DNA of 41,926 nt from Micromonospora sicca (GTDB lineage Bacteria; Actinomycetota; Actinomycetes; Mycobacteriales; Micromonosporaceae), in NCBI RefSeq assembly GCF_003172935.1, contig NZ_QGKS01000249.1, positions 1 to 41,926 on the forward strand. The letters run 5' to 3'. The position numbers and the translations under genes were made by a program. The notes below the pieces were generated by a model. That model saw only the letters and a program-made list of their open reading frames with translations, made no database searches and was not told where the DNA came from. Within the stretch, counting starts at the first letter, position 1. Every line of letters begins with the position of its first letter. This document shows, one piece after another, positions 23,453 to 31,670 of the stretch.

Positions 23453-24745
23453 ATGGCGGGCCGACTGCAACCGGTGCTGGCCGGCGTCGTGACGGCCCTG
23501 GTGGGCTTCGCCAGCTCGTTCACCGTGGTCCTCGCCGGGCTGCGGGCGGTCGGCGCCGACGACGCGCAGGCCGCCTCCGGGCTGCTGGTGCTCTGCGTGG
23601 CGGCCGGCCTCTGCGCGGTCTGGCTCGGGCTGCGGCACCGGCTGCCGATGGCCATCGCCTGGTCCACCCCGGGCGCGGCGCTGCTGGTCGCCACCGGCCC
23701 GGTGCCCGGCGGCTGGCCGGCGGCGGTCGGCGCGTTCCTGGCCACCGGCCTGCTGATCGCGGCGGCCGGGCTGATCCCCGCGCTCGGCCGCGCGGTCGCG
23801 GCGATCCCGGGCCCGATCGCCAGCGCGATGCTCGCCGGGGTGCTCCTACCGCTCTGCACCGCCCCGGTCCGGGCGCTGGTGGAGGTGCCCCGGCTGGCCG
23901 CCCCGGTGGTGCTCACCTGGCTCGTCCTGCACCGGTTCGCCCGCCGCTGGGCGGTGCCGGCCGCGCTGGCGGTGGCGGCGGTGGCCATCGCGCTCACCGC
24001 CCCCGCCGCCGGGCCCGGCCGGCTGCACCTGGCCCCCACCGTCGAGGTGACCACGCCGGCCTGGACCCTGCCGGCGGTGGTCGGCCTCGCGCTGCCGCTC
24101 TTCCTGGTCACCATGGCCGCGCAGAACGTCCCCGGGATGGCCGTCCTCGCCGGCTACGGCTACCGGGCGCCGCTCGGCTCCGCCCTCCGGGTGACCGGGC
24201 TGGCCAGCGCGCTCGGCGCGCCGGCCGGCGGGCACGCGGTGAACCTCGCCGCGATCACCGCCGCGCTGGCCGCCGGACCGGATGCCCACCCGGATCCGGA
24301 CCGCCGCTGGATCGCCTCGGTCACCGCCGGGATCGGCCTGGCGCTGCTCGGCCTCGGCGCGGGCGTGGCCACCGCGCTGGTGCTGCTCTCCCCGCCGATC
24401 CTGGTCGAGGCGGTGGCCGGCCTGGCGCTGCTCGGCGCGCTGGCCGGCGCGGTCTCCGCGGCCGTCGCCGAACCGGAGGCCCGGGAGGCTGCCGTGGTCA
24501 CCTTCGTGGTGACCGCCTCCGGGGTCAGCCTGCTGGGGGTGGGCGGCGCGTTCTGGGGGCTGGTCGCCGGCTGGCTCATGCTGCTGCTGTTCCGCCGCCG
24601 GCGACCGGGCGGCGACGACCGGGCGGCGACCACGGAGCCGGCCGAGGGCGCCGTCGCGCCGGCCGAGGTCGTGCCGCGGGGCGATGACGTGCCGCAGGCC
24701 GGAGGCGGGGGACGGGCGGCGTTGTCGGGGCCGCCGGTCCGCTGA
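23453..24745 (+). CDS. benE: BenE-family transporter (benzoate/H+ symporter type)
   Basis: 430 aa from ATG 23453, with GGAGGGGGG close upstream. It has eleven or twelve hydrophobic helices throughout. The middle is diagnostic of the BenE family: FLVTMAAQNVPGMAVLAGYGYRAP followed by APAGGHAVNLAAITAALAAG and a DPDRRW loop. The C-terminal 50 residues are charged and probably cytoplasmic. BenE proteins import benzoate or related aromatic acids with protons. No aromatic-degradation genes are adjacent, so the substrate remains open. Confidence 0.92.
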   Translation: MAGRLQPVLAGVVTALVGFASSFTVVLAGLRAVGADDAQAASGLLVLCVAAGLCAVWLGLRHRLPMAIAWSTPGAALLVATGPVPGGWPAAVGAFLATGLLIAAAGLIPALGRAVAAIPGPIASAMLAGVLLPLCTAPVRALVEVPRLAAPVVLTWLVLHRFARRWAVPAALAVAAVAIALTAPAAGPGRLHLAPTVEVTTPAWTLPAVVGLALPLFLVTMAAQNVPGMAVLAGYGYRAPLGSALRVTGLASALGAPAGGHAVNLAAITAALAAGPDAHPDPDRRWIASVTAGIGLALLGLGAGVATALVLLSPPILVEAVAGLALLGALAGAVSAAVAEPEAREAAVVTFVVTASGVSLLGVGGAFWGLVAGWLMLLLFRRRRPGGDDRAATTEPAEGAVAPAEVVPRGDDVPQAGGGGRAALSGPPVR

Positions 24746-24810
24746 GGGCCGGGACCGGGCACGGCGTCCTTTGCAGTTGAATCGTTTGCGTCATCACCCC
24801 GCTCGTGCGG

Positions 24811-25095
24811 TCAGGACGCTCCGTCGACCGCGACGCCGATCTCCATGAGGCGCAGGCGCACCCCGGTGACGTTCGCCTCGACCATCCGCTTCAGCGCCCG
24901 GGCGTTGTCGAGGGTGTCGAGGACGACCAGGGCGTGGCTCAGCTCCGGGTCGTCGTCGTCCGCGCCCCACCAGCCCCGGACGAACCCGGGACTCTGCCGG
25001 GTCACCTCGGCCATGTGCGTGAACTGGGCCGACCGCTGGTCCGGATCCGCCGGCGTGCCGCGCTGCTCTCCGATCACCATCCACATCCCGCCCAC
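24811..25095 (-). CDS. Small dimeric alpha/beta-barrel-like protein
   Basis: 94 aa from ATG 25095; ATG codons at 25086 and 25080 are plausible later starts. Its order of strands and helices (MWMVIGEQRGTPADPDQRSA, SPGFVRGWWGAD, SHALVVLDTLDNARALKRMV) resembles antibiotic-biosynthesis-monooxygenase-like single-domain proteins, with the typical G-F-x-x-G-x-W core. Function unknown. Confidence 0.65.
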   Translation of the reverse strand: MGGMWMVIGEQRGTPADPDQRSAQFTHMAEVTRQSPGFVRGWWGADDDDPELSHALVVLDTLDNARALKRMVEANVTGVRLRLMEIGVAVDGAS

Positions 25096-25167
25096 GGTAG
25101 GGGATTCAGCGATGATTCATCGACGACATCAGCTTCGTAGCGTGTCCGGGAGGTGCGCCCGCCCGCC

Positions 25168-25542
25168 TCACTCCTCGGGGGGCAGCTCCGCGGCGGGGAC
25201 GTCGAGGCGTACCTGGCCGTCGGAGACGGTGGCGATCCGGTCGGCGAGCACGTAGACCGCCCCGGTGCGGGCCAGCTCGGTGGAGACCTTCAGGTAGCCG
25301 CTGTGCAGCAGCCGGGCGGCCAGGTCGGCCGGCACGTCCGGCTCCTCGACCGCGGTCGCCTCGATCAGCTCGTCCAGGCTGCTGCCCGGGTCGGCGGTGG
25401 GCGCCTGCACCGTCACCGCGGTCGGGTCGCCGCGTTGGACGAGATCCACCGTGCCGATCTCGGCGCCGGTCGAGTCGACCACCCGCATGCCGGTGGTGAC
25501 CCGGGAGATGGTGGCCTGCTGCTGCGTACCCTGCTGGTTCAT
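25168..25542 (-). CDS. PRC-barrel-like/DUF2171 protein
   Basis: 124 aa from ATG 25542. The first half (ISRVTTGMRVVDSTGAEIG then TVDLVQRGDPTAVTV) is a short beta-barrel pattern, with 'V-x-D-x-x-G-x-x-I-G-x-V' typical of PRC-barrel or DUF2171 proteins. The second half (GYLKVSTELARTGAVYVLADRIATV) repeats a similar strand pattern. It is acidic and soluble. Function unknown; such proteins are often stress-related in actinobacteria, which is only an analogy. Confidence 0.75.
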   Translation of the reverse strand: MNQQGTQQQATISRVTTGMRVVDSTGAEIGTVDLVQRGDPTAVTVQAPTADPGSSLDELIEATAVEEPDVPADLAARLLHSGYLKVSTELARTGAVYVLADRIATVSDGQVRLDVPAAELPPEE

Positions 25543-25571
25543 GCAGGCGCGGTTCCCGGGCCGCGCCCGCG

Positions 25572-25820
25572 CTAAACGGACGGGGCCCAGCCGCTCGGCG
25601 GGCGGGGGGAGAGCTCACGCCAGCCGTCCAGCCCCTCCAGCAGGGCCCGGACCGTCTCCTCGGCCTCCTCCGCGCTGGCGTACTCGTAGAACCGGGAGAC
25701 CCCCTCGGCGCCGCCGGCCCGCTGCTCGACGTGCCAGCGGTCCCCGTCCGCCCGGAGGAAGACGTCCCGCCGGGCCAGCCGCCCCCACTTCCCGTTCCAC
25801 CAGTGCCTGCGCTGTTCCAT
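25572..25820 (-). CDS. Small hypothetical protein
   Basis: 82 aa from ATG 25820. It starts MEQRRHWWNGKWGRLARRDVFLR and continues with WHVEQRAGG and an acidic helix (ASAEEAEETVRALLEGL). It looks like a compact alpha/beta protein with a WHVE core. No family assigned. It lies 29 bp upstream of the neighbouring minus-strand PRC-barrel-like gene and may be co-transcribed with it. Confidence 0.65.
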   Translation of the reverse strand: MEQRRHWWNGKWGRLARRDVFLRADGDRWHVEQRAGGAEGVSRFYEYASAEEAEETVRALLEGLDGWRELSPRPPSGWAPSV

Positions 25821-25854
25821 GGCGGGACTCTATCGAACACCTGTACGACATGGG

Positions 25855-25885
25855 ACGGCCCCCGCGGGATTCCCGCGGGGGCCGT
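25855..25885 (-). terminator. Strong hairpin terminator after mscL
   Basis: Perfect 14-bp arms (25855-25868 and 25872-25885; ACGGCCCCCGCGGG) around a 3-nt loop, 15 bp after the mscL stop. Confidence 0.8.
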
Positions 25886-25900
25886 TGTGCATGTGCTACG

Positions 25901-26368
25901 TCAGCGCCCGACCGGCGGCTCGTTCCGGCGCCCCAGCACGTCGTCCAGCGCCCCCCGCTGCTGTCCGGGGGTGGTGTGACCGGCGGAGACGAGCGCGTCC
26001 CGGATCTCGGTGAGCAGCCGCACCTCCTCGCTCGGCGCCTTCGGCGGTGGCTCCTCGCCCCGCTTGCGCCGCTCGGCCAGCTTGTTCATCGGGAATACGA
26101 CCAGGAAGTAGAGCACCGCGGCCGTCAGCAGGAACGTGATGAGCGCGTTGATGAACCCCGCCCAGTCCATGAGATTGCCCTTGCTGATCTCCCAGGCGCC
26201 AGCGACCTGGTCTTCGCCGCCGCCGACCAGCTTGATGATCGGCTTCAGGAACGAGTTCGTGAAGGCCGTGACCACCCCGGTGAAGGCGGCGCCGATGACG
26301 ACACCGACCGCCAGGTCGACGACGTTGCCGCGCATGATGAAGTCTTTGAAGCCCTTGAGCATCCACAC
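25901..26368 (-). CDS. mscL: Large-conductance mechanosensitive channel MscL
   Basis: 155 aa from ATG 26368 (ATG 26362 is an alternative). It has the conserved N-terminus LKGFKDFIMRGNVVDLAVGVVIGAAF, the first pore helix, a periplasmic loop, the second helix (GFINALITFLLTAAVLYFLVVFPMNKL) and a charged C-terminal helix (SEEVRLLTEIRDAL). It forms the pentameric channel that opens on hypo-osmotic shock. It is followed by a terminator. Confidence 0.96.
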   Translation of the reverse strand: MWMLKGFKDFIMRGNVVDLAVGVVIGAAFTGVVTAFTNSFLKPIIKLVGGGEDQVAGAWEISKGNLMDWAGFINALITFLLTAAVLYFLVVFPMNKLAERRKRGEEPPPKAPSEEVRLLTEIRDALVSAGHTTPGQQRGALDDVLGRRNEPPVGR

Positions 26369-26401
26369 TCCCGTGCTGTCCGATTCTGCGTCCGGGACAA
26401 C

Positions 26402-27085
26402 CTAAGCCCTGGAGGGCGGCTCCAGAAATGCGCCGGCCTCGATCGCCGCGCGTGCGGGATCGCCGTCGGAGATGGCGGCCACGAGTCGACCGTGGTCGAC
26501 GTACCGCTCGGGCGACAGCGCGTCGCCCATGGCCTGGGCGACGGTGCTGCGCAGCGCGGCGCCGACCGAGGCGTACAGCTCGGCGAGCATGCCGTTGTGC
26601 GCGGCGGCGACCACCGCGGTGTGCAGCGCGGCGTCGGCCTCGACGAAGTCGTCCACCCGGCCGGAGCGCCAGGCGGCCTCCCGCGCGTCGAGCGCGGCGT
26701 CGAGCGCCGCCAGGTCATCGGGGGTGCGCCGCAGCGCGGCGAGCCGGGCCGCCTCCACCTCGAAGGCGCGGCGCACCTCGACCACCTCGGCCATCCGGTC
26801 GTCGGTGAGCCGGCGGGCCACCACCGGGGCCAGCTCGTCGGTGGACACCACGTACGTCCCGGAGCCCTGACGGCACTCCAGCACGCCGGCGTGGACCAGG
26901 GCGCGGACGGCCTCCCGGACGGTGTTCCGCCCCACCCCGAGCGCGGCGACCAGCTGCGGCTCGGTTGGGATCCGGCCGCCCACCGGCCACTCGCCGCCGA
27001 GGATCCGGGCCCGGAGCTGGGCGATCGTGTCCCGTACCCGCTGGCCGCGCGGCGGCACGGCGACGGAATCGACGGGCGGTGTCAC
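26402..27085 (-). CDS. GntR-family (FadR/FCD) transcriptional regulator
   Basis: 227 aa from GTG 27085. The N-terminal winged helix-turn-helix (GGRIPTEPQLVAALGVGRNT then VREAVRALVHAGVLE) is followed by an all-helical FCD effector domain (VVEVRRAFEVEAARLAALR, ADAALHTAVVAAAHNGML, DHGRLVAAISDGDPA). In the FCD domain the Asp and His residues that normally hold a metal are in place. It is divergent from the CynX-type MFS gene and probably represses it. Confidence 0.93.
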   Translation of the reverse strand: MTPPVDSVAVPPRGQRVRDTIAQLRARILGGEWPVGGRIPTEPQLVAALGVGRNTVREAVRALVHAGVLECRQGSGTYVVSTDELAPVVARRLTDDRMAEVVEVRRAFEVEAARLAALRRTPDDLAALDAALDAREAAWRSGRVDDFVEADAALHTAVVAAAHNGMLAELYASVGAALRSTVAQAMGDALSPERYVDHGRLVAAISDGDPARAAIEAGAFLEPPSRA

Positions 27086-27095
27086 CGGTTACACC
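27078..27095. promoter_or_regulatory. Near-palindromic candidate operator at the GntR start
   Basis: GGTGT-x-ACCGGT-x-ACACC matches its reverse complement in 16 of 18 positions and overlaps the GTG start of the GntR gene. It could allow autorepression. Confidence 0.4.
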
Positions 27096-27134
27096 TGCTG
27101 CCGAAATTCATCCCATGATTGTAGGTTCGAGGTC

Positions 27135-28445
27135 ATGACCCCGCCACCCGCCAGCACCGAGGCCCCGATCCGGGACCGGACCCCGACCGCCGAGGGCACA
27201 CCCACCACCGACGTGCCCGGCCCGGCGCCGGCCGCCACGCGGGTCGGCACCCCGTCCTCGGCCACCGGCGGCGCGCTGGTGCTGGTCGGCATGCTGCTGG
27301 TCGCGCTCAACCTGCGGGCCGCCGTGACCAGCCTTGGCGCCCTGCTGGACGAGGTGCGCGGCGGTCTGGGTCTCTCCGGCACAATGGCCGGCTTCGTCAC
27401 CACCCTGCCCACCATCGCCTTCGCCGGCCTCGGCGCGCTCACCCCGTGGCTGGTCCGCCGGTACGCGCCGGCCCGGGTCCTGGTCGTGGCGATGCTCGCG
27501 CTCACGGTCGGCCAGGTGCTCCGGGTGGCGACCGACTCCGCGGCAGTCTTCGTGCTCACCAGCGCGCTGGCGCTGGCCGGCATCGCGGTGGCGAACATCC
27601 TGCTGCCGATGCTGGTCAAGCAGCACTTCGCGCACCGCACCGGGCTGGTCACCGGGGCGTACACGATGGCGTTGACCATCGGCACGACGGTCGCCGCTGC
27701 GTCCGCCGTGCCGGTCGCGCACGCCTTCGGCTCCTGGCGGGCCGGGCTGGGCGTCTGGGCTGGGCTGGCCGCGGTGGCCGTACTCCCGTGGGTGCCGCTG
27801 GCGCTGCGGGCCCGCGCCGCCCGGCGGGCGGCGACCCCGACTGCGGCCGTGGCCACCCCGGCCCGGATCCGGCCCGAGCGGACCCGGCTGGGCTGGGCGA
27901 TGGCGGTCTACTTCGGCGCGCAGTCGCTCAGCGGGTACGCGATCATGGGCTGGCTGGCGCAGCTCTTCCGGGACTCCGGCTACGCGCCCGAGGCCGCCGG
28001 GCTGCTGCTGGCCGGGGTGACCGCGCTCGGCGTGCCGGTCGCGCTGGGGATGCCGACCCTGGCCGGCCGGCTGCGCACGCTGCGTCCGTTGGTGCTCGCG
28101 CTGACCGCCTTCTCCACCGCGGCCTACCTGGGCCTGGCGCTCGCACCGCGCGGCCTGGCCCCGCTCTGGGTGCTGCTGCTCGCCCTCGGTCAGGGCGCCT
28201 TCCCGATGATCCTCACGACCATCGGGCTGCGCGCCCGCACCGCCGAGGGCACGGTGGCACTGTCCGCCTTCGCGCAGAGCACCGGATATGTGATTGCCGC
28301 GCTCGGCCCGCTGCTGGTCGGCATCCTCTACGAGGCGACCGGGGGCTGGACCGCGCCGCTCGGCTTCCTCCTCGCGGCCCTGGCCGTGCAGACCGGCGCG
28401 GGCATGGTGATCGCTCGTCCCCGCTACATCGAGGACGAGCGCTGA
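27135..28445 (+). CDS. CynX/NimT-type MFS transporter
   Basis: 436 aa from ATG 27135, which has GAGG close upstream. After a 45-residue Pro/Thr-rich N-terminus, twelve transmembrane helices are readable. LVALNLRAAVTSLGALLDEV at the first helix is the signature of the CynX/YycB cyanate-permease-like subfamily, and further parts (LALAGIAVANILLPMLVKQH, GSWRAGLGVWAG, LLLALGQGAFPMILTTIGLR) agree. It probably exports or imports small organic molecules; the substrate is unknown. Confidence 0.9.
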   Translation: MTPPPASTEAPIRDRTPTAEGTPTTDVPGPAPAATRVGTPSSATGGALVLVGMLLVALNLRAAVTSLGALLDEVRGGLGLSGTMAGFVTTLPTIAFAGLGALTPWLVRRYAPARVLVVAMLALTVGQVLRVATDSAAVFVLTSALALAGIAVANILLPMLVKQHFAHRTGLVTGAYTMALTIGTTVAAASAVPVAHAFGSWRAGLGVWAGLAAVAVLPWVPLALRARAARRAATPTAAVATPARIRPERTRLGWAMAVYFGAQSLSGYAIMGWLAQLFRDSGYAPEAAGLLLAGVTALGVPVALGMPTLAGRLRTLRPLVLALTAFSTAAYLGLALAPRGLAPLWVLLLALGQGAFPMILTTIGLRARTAEGTVALSAFAQSTGYVIAALGPLLVGILYEATGGWTAPLGFLLAALAVQTGAGMVIARPRYIEDER

Positions 28446-28455
28446 GGAAGGTGGC

Positions 28456-28812
28456 TCAGGAGGAGGCCGGCGTGGGGTCGCCCGCGACGGCCTGCTCGAC
28501 CGTCGGGTACGTGTGCAGCACCTCGACCAGCCCGCTGACCTCGAGGATGCGCAGCACCCCGCGCTGCGGGGCGGCCAGCCGGACCACGCCGCCGGCCTCG
28601 TCGCAGCTGTTCTTGGCGCGGACGAACACCGACAGTCCGGTGGAGTCGCAGAACGACACGTTCGCCAGGTCGAAGACAAGGCGGCTGCGTCCCTTGTCCA
28701 GCAGATCGGTGATCTGGTCCTGCAGTTGCGGTGCCGTCGCCATGTCCAGCTCGCCCGCGACCGACACGACGACCACGTCGCCGCGCTGTTCCGTGTGCAC
28801 CGTCAGGGACAT
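28456..28812 (-). CDS. STAS-domain anti-sigma factor antagonist
   Basis: 118 aa from ATG 28812, with GGAGG eight bases upstream. It is a single STAS domain (VVVVSVAGELDMATAPQLQD, VFDLANVSFCDSTGLSVF). Ser57 in CDSTGL is the expected phosphorylation site. In the known mechanism the unphosphorylated form binds an anti-sigma kinase and releases its sigma factor. It is divergent from the RsbR-led operon and is likely part of the same partner-switching network. Confidence 0.94.
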   Translation of the reverse strand: MSLTVHTEQRGDVVVVSVAGELDMATAPQLQDQITDLLDKGRSRLVFDLANVSFCDSTGLSVFVRAKNSCDEAGGVVRLAAPQRGVLRILEVSGLVEVLHTYPTVEQAVAGDPTPASS

Positions 28813-28841
28813 TCGTCGACCTCCTGTGTTCGGTGGAACGG

Positions 28842-28847
28842 TATCCC
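28842..28847 (-). promoter_or_regulatory. Possible sigma-B-type -10 element for the STAS gene
   Basis: GGGATA on the minus strand, about 30 bp upstream of the STAS ATG, resembles a GGGTAT-like -10. No well-spaced GTTT -35 was found, so support is weak. Confidence 0.2.
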
Positions 28848-28899
28848 ACGAAGCGGGGAACACGCAGAACGGGAGCCGTACGGGTGCCGACGATCATTC

Positions 28900-28915
28900 C
28901 TTGCCATGTGGCAAG
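28900..28915. promoter_or_regulatory. 16-bp palindrome upstream of rsbR
   Basis: CTTGCCA-TG-TGGCAAG, perfect 7-bp arms, 58 bp before the RsbR start and 87 bp from the STAS start. It is a candidate operator for the divergent pair. Confidence 0.45.
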
Positions 28916-28973
28916 TAGTCGGAATAGCTCCGGTGGTAGAGTCCGGCCGGTTCGCCAGTCCTGGGAAGTCAGA

Positions 28974-29834
28974 ATGGCGTTGAGCGCCGAAGAAAGTGGC
29001 TGGCTCGCCCGTCTGCTGACCAAGAACGCCGAGCAGCTGATCCGACGCTGGACGGAGCTCGTCGCCTCGTCGCTGCGGGGGCGGCTCAGTCACGCCGAAC
29101 TCGCCCGCCAGGTGCAGGAGCTGCACCGTAGCATGATCGGCGCCGTCGAGAACGGCCTCACCGACCTCGACTCCGAGCAGGGCGGCGAGCTGCGCGCCGT
29201 GCTCGCCGAGCTGTCCCGCGGTCGGGCCCGGCAGGGCTTCTCCGCCAGCGAGACCGCGATCAGTGTCTTCGCGTTGAAGGACGTCCTGCTCGAGCTGATG
29301 GAGGAGGACCAGAACGCGGGTAACCTCCGCGACTTCGTGGCGTTCTCCGCCCTGATCGACCAGATGGGGCTCTTCACCTTCGAGAGCTTCGTCCGCACCC
29401 GGGAGAGCCTGATCGCCGACCAGGCCGAGCAGCTGCTCGAACTCTCCACCCCGGTGGTCAAGATCTGGGAGGGCGTGGTCGCGGTCCCGCTGGTGGGCAC
29501 GCTCGACTCGGCCCGCGCCCAGGTGGTGATGGAGCGGCTGCTCCAGACCCTGGTCGACACCGGTTCGCCGTACGCGATCATCGACATCACGGGTGTCCCG
29601 GCCGTTGACACCCAGGTCGCCCAGCACATCCTCAAGACCGTGGTGGCCGCCCGGCTGATGGGCGCCGACTGCATCATCTCCGGCATCCGGCCGCAGATCG
29701 CCCAGACGATCGTCGCCCTCGGCATCGAGTTCGGCGACATCGCCACCAAGGCGAGCCTCGCCGACGCCCTGCGGCACGTGCTGCGGCTGACCGGCGTGGA
29801 CAACGCCCGCCGCCACCAGCGCCGGGAGTCCTGA
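28974..29834 (+). CDS. rsbR: RsbR-type stressosome protein
   Basis: 286 aa from ATG 28974, with GGGAAG upstream. It has an N-terminal RsbRD/globin-like helical sensor (ESGWLARLLTKNAEQLIRRW, ASETAISVFALKDVLLELME) and a C-terminal STAS domain from about residue 160 (VVKIWEGVVAVPLVGTLDS, AIIDITGVPAVDTQVAQHIL). Thr213 in VDTQVA matches the position phosphorylated by RsbT in known RsbR proteins. It would form the stressosome core with RsbS. It is the first gene of an operon of six in which later genes overlap by one to four bases. Confidence 0.94.
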   Translation: MALSAEESGWLARLLTKNAEQLIRRWTELVASSLRGRLSHAELARQVQELHRSMIGAVENGLTDLDSEQGGELRAVLAELSRGRARQGFSASETAISVFALKDVLLELMEEDQNAGNLRDFVAFSALIDQMGLFTFESFVRTRESLIADQAEQLLELSTPVVKIWEGVVAVPLVGTLDSARAQVVMERLLQTLVDTGSPYAIIDITGVPAVDTQVAQHILKTVVAARLMGADCIISGIRPQIAQTIVALGIEFGDIATKASLADALRHVLRLTGVDNARRHQRRES

Positions 29835-30244
29835 TGGAGCGGGTGCCGGTCCTCAAGATCGGCGACATCCTGCTGGTCTCCATCCAGGTCGACATGTCCG
29901 ACCAGACGGCGGTGATGCTCCAGGAGGATCTGGCCGAGCGGATCGTCGCCACCGGCTGCCACGGCGTGATCATCGACATCACGGCGCTGGACATCGTCGA
30001 CTCGTTCGTCGGCCGGATGCTCTCCACCATCGCGTCCATCTCCAAGGTGCTGGACGCCGAGACGGTCGTGGTCGGGATGCGTCCCGCCGTGGCCATCACG
30101 CTGGTCGAGCTGGGTCTGTCGCTCAACAGCATCCGGACCGCGCTGAACGTCGAGCGCGGCATGGAGCTGATCGCGGCGGCCCGCACCGACGAGTGGGTCA
30201 TGGTCGACGGCGACGAGGACGCCGAGACGACGGCCACGACATGA
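29834..30244 (+). CDS. rsbS: RsbS-type STAS protein
   Basis: 136 aa from ATG 29834, overlapping the rsbR TGA by one base. It is a single STAS domain (VPVLKIGDILLVSIQVDMSD, GVIIDITALDIVDSFVGRM); Ser57 in VDSFVGR is the residue phosphorylated by RsbT in homologues. A short acidic C-terminal tail (DGDEDAETTATT) is unusual. In the known mechanism it holds RsbT on the stressosome until phosphorylated. Confidence 0.94.
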   Translation: MERVPVLKIGDILLVSIQVDMSDQTAVMLQEDLAERIVATGCHGVIIDITALDIVDSFVGRMLSTIASISKVLDAETVVVGMRPAVAITLVELGLSLNSIRTALNVERGMELIAAARTDEWVMVDGDEDAETTATT

Positions 30245-30660
30245 CCGCCGGTGTCGACCTGGGCGCGCCGCAGACCCAGGCGATCCGCAGCGACGACGAC
30301 GTCGTGCGGGTACGGCAGCTGGTGCGTACGGTCGCGGTGGCCACGAAGCTCTCGCTGGTCGACCAGACCAAGCTGGTCACCGCCGCCAGCGAGCTGGCCC
30401 GCAACACGCTGATCCACGGCGGGGGCGGCACCGCCGACGTGGCGGGCGTCGACGACGGCCGCCGCCGCGGGGTGCGGATCGTCTTCACCGACTCCGGGCC
30501 GGGGATCCCGGACCTCGACCTGGCCCTGACCGACGGGTACACCACCGGCGGCGGCCTCGGCCTCGGGCTGAGCGGAGCCCGCCGCCTGGTGGACGACTTC
30601 GACATCGTCACCGCCGTCGACGAGGGCACCCGGATCACCGTCACCAAGTGGTCCCGATGA
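30241..30660 (+). CDS. rsbT: RsbT-type serine kinase
   Basis: 139 aa from ATG 30241, overlapping rsbS by ATGA. It is a GHKL ATPase: N-box SELARNTL with Glu51 and Asn55, G1 box TDSGPGIPDL (Asp84), a G2-type glycine loop (GYTTGGGLGLGLSGARRL) and a final DEGTRITVTKW strand. In homologues it phosphorylates RsbR and RsbS, then leaves to activate a downstream phosphatase. Here the natural target is probably the SpoIIE-type phosphatase at the end of the operon (inference). Confidence 0.95.
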   Translation: MTAGVDLGAPQTQAIRSDDDVVRVRQLVRTVAVATKLSLVDQTKLVTAASELARNTLIHGGGGTADVAGVDDGRRRGVRIVFTDSGPGIPDLDLALTDGYTTGGGLGLGLSGARRLVDDFDIVTAVDEGTRITVTKWSR

Positions 30661-31670
30661 TCGGCGACGTGGTCGCCGACCACGGTCTCTGGTTCCGGGT
30701 GGAGGGCAGTGGCGCGGGCAGCGGCGCACGCCGGGCGGCCGAGCGCCTCGGCGTCCAGTTGGGGTTGGGCGAGCGCCGCGTCGCCGACCTGGCCATCGTC
30801 GCCGCCGAGCTGACCAGCAACCTGGTGAAGCACGCCCAGGAGGGGGTGCTGCTGCTCCGCCCGGCGCGCCGGGCCGGGCGGGCCGGGGTGGAGCTGGTGG
30901 CCATCGACTCCGGGCCGGGCATGGCCGACCTGACCGTCTCGTCGCGGGACGGGCACTCCACCACCGGCACGCTGGGCATCGGCCTGGGCGCGATCGCCCG
31001 GCAGGCGACCTGGTACGACGGCTACTCGCAACCGGACCGGGGCACGGTCCTGGCCGTGCAGGTCTGGTCCGGGCCGGCCCCCGAGCCGTCCTGGGCGGGC
31101 GGGCTGGTCCGGCCGATCACCGGTGAACAGGTCAGCGGCGACGGGTACGGCGTCCGGGTCGCCGAGGGACGCCACCAGGTGCTGGTCTGCGACGGCCTCG
31201 GGCACGGGCCGCTGGCGGCGGCCGCCACGGAGGCGGCGCTCGCCGCGTTCCGGGACGCACCGGCCACTTCGCCGGCCACGGTGGTGCAGCATCTGCACCG
31301 GGCCATCGCGCACACCCGGGGGGCCGCGCTGGCCGTGGCCGAGCTGGATCCGGCCATGGGCTTGCTCCGGTACGCCGGCCTCGGCAACATCGCAGCCATG
31401 ATCGTGGTGGAGGGCGAGCGGCGTCGCGGGCTGGTCTCGCTGCCCGGCATCGCCGGCCACCAGCGCCCCGCCGTGCGGGAGTACGAGTACCCGTTCGCCG
31501 CCGGCGCGAGGCTGGTCATGCACAGCGACGGCGTGGTCGACCGCTGGGACCTCGCCGACTACCCCGGCCTGCTCGGGCGGTCGCCCCTGGTGACGGCCGC
31601 CACCCTGCTCCGGGACGCCGGTACCCGCCGCGACGACGCCTCCGTCCTGGTCGCCCAGGGCTGGTCATGA
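30657..31670 (+). CDS. rsbX: RsbT-like ATPase fused to RsbX-like phosphatase
   Basis: 337 aa from ATG 30657, overlapping rsbT by ATGA. Residues about 10-135 are a GHKL ATPase domain (IVAAELTSNLVKHAQEGVLL, AIDSGPGMADLTVS, GTLGIGLGAIAR). The C-terminal half (about 150-337) is a PP2C/RsbX-type phosphatase (GYGVRVAEGRHQVLVCDGLG, HTRGAALAVAELDPAMGLL, VMHSDGVVDRWDL, RRDDASVLVA). It could both phosphorylate and dephosphorylate STAS proteins and so reset the stressosome. This two-domain form is known in actinobacteria. Confidence 0.92.
   Translation: MIGDVVADHGLWFRVEGSGAGSGARRAAERLGVQLGLGERRVADLAIVAAELTSNLVKHAQEGVLLLRPARRAGRAGVELVAIDSGPGMADLTVSSRDGHSTTGTLGIGLGAIARQATWYDGYSQPDRGTVLAVQVWSGPAPEPSWAGGLVRPITGEQVSGDGYGVRVAEGRHQVLVCDGLGHGPLAAAATEAALAAFRDAPATSPATVVQHLHRAIAHTRGAALAVAELDPAMGLLRYAGLGNIAAMIVVEGERRRGLVSLPGIAGHQRPAVREYEYPFAAGARLVMHSDGVVDRWDLADYPGLLGRSPLVTAATLLRDAGTRRDDASVLVAQGWS

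Noticed and set aside
25110..25122. CGATGA-T-TCATCG dyad upstream of the 24811-25095 gene
   Set aside because: Short 6-bp arms and no linked regulator; too weak to list as an operator.
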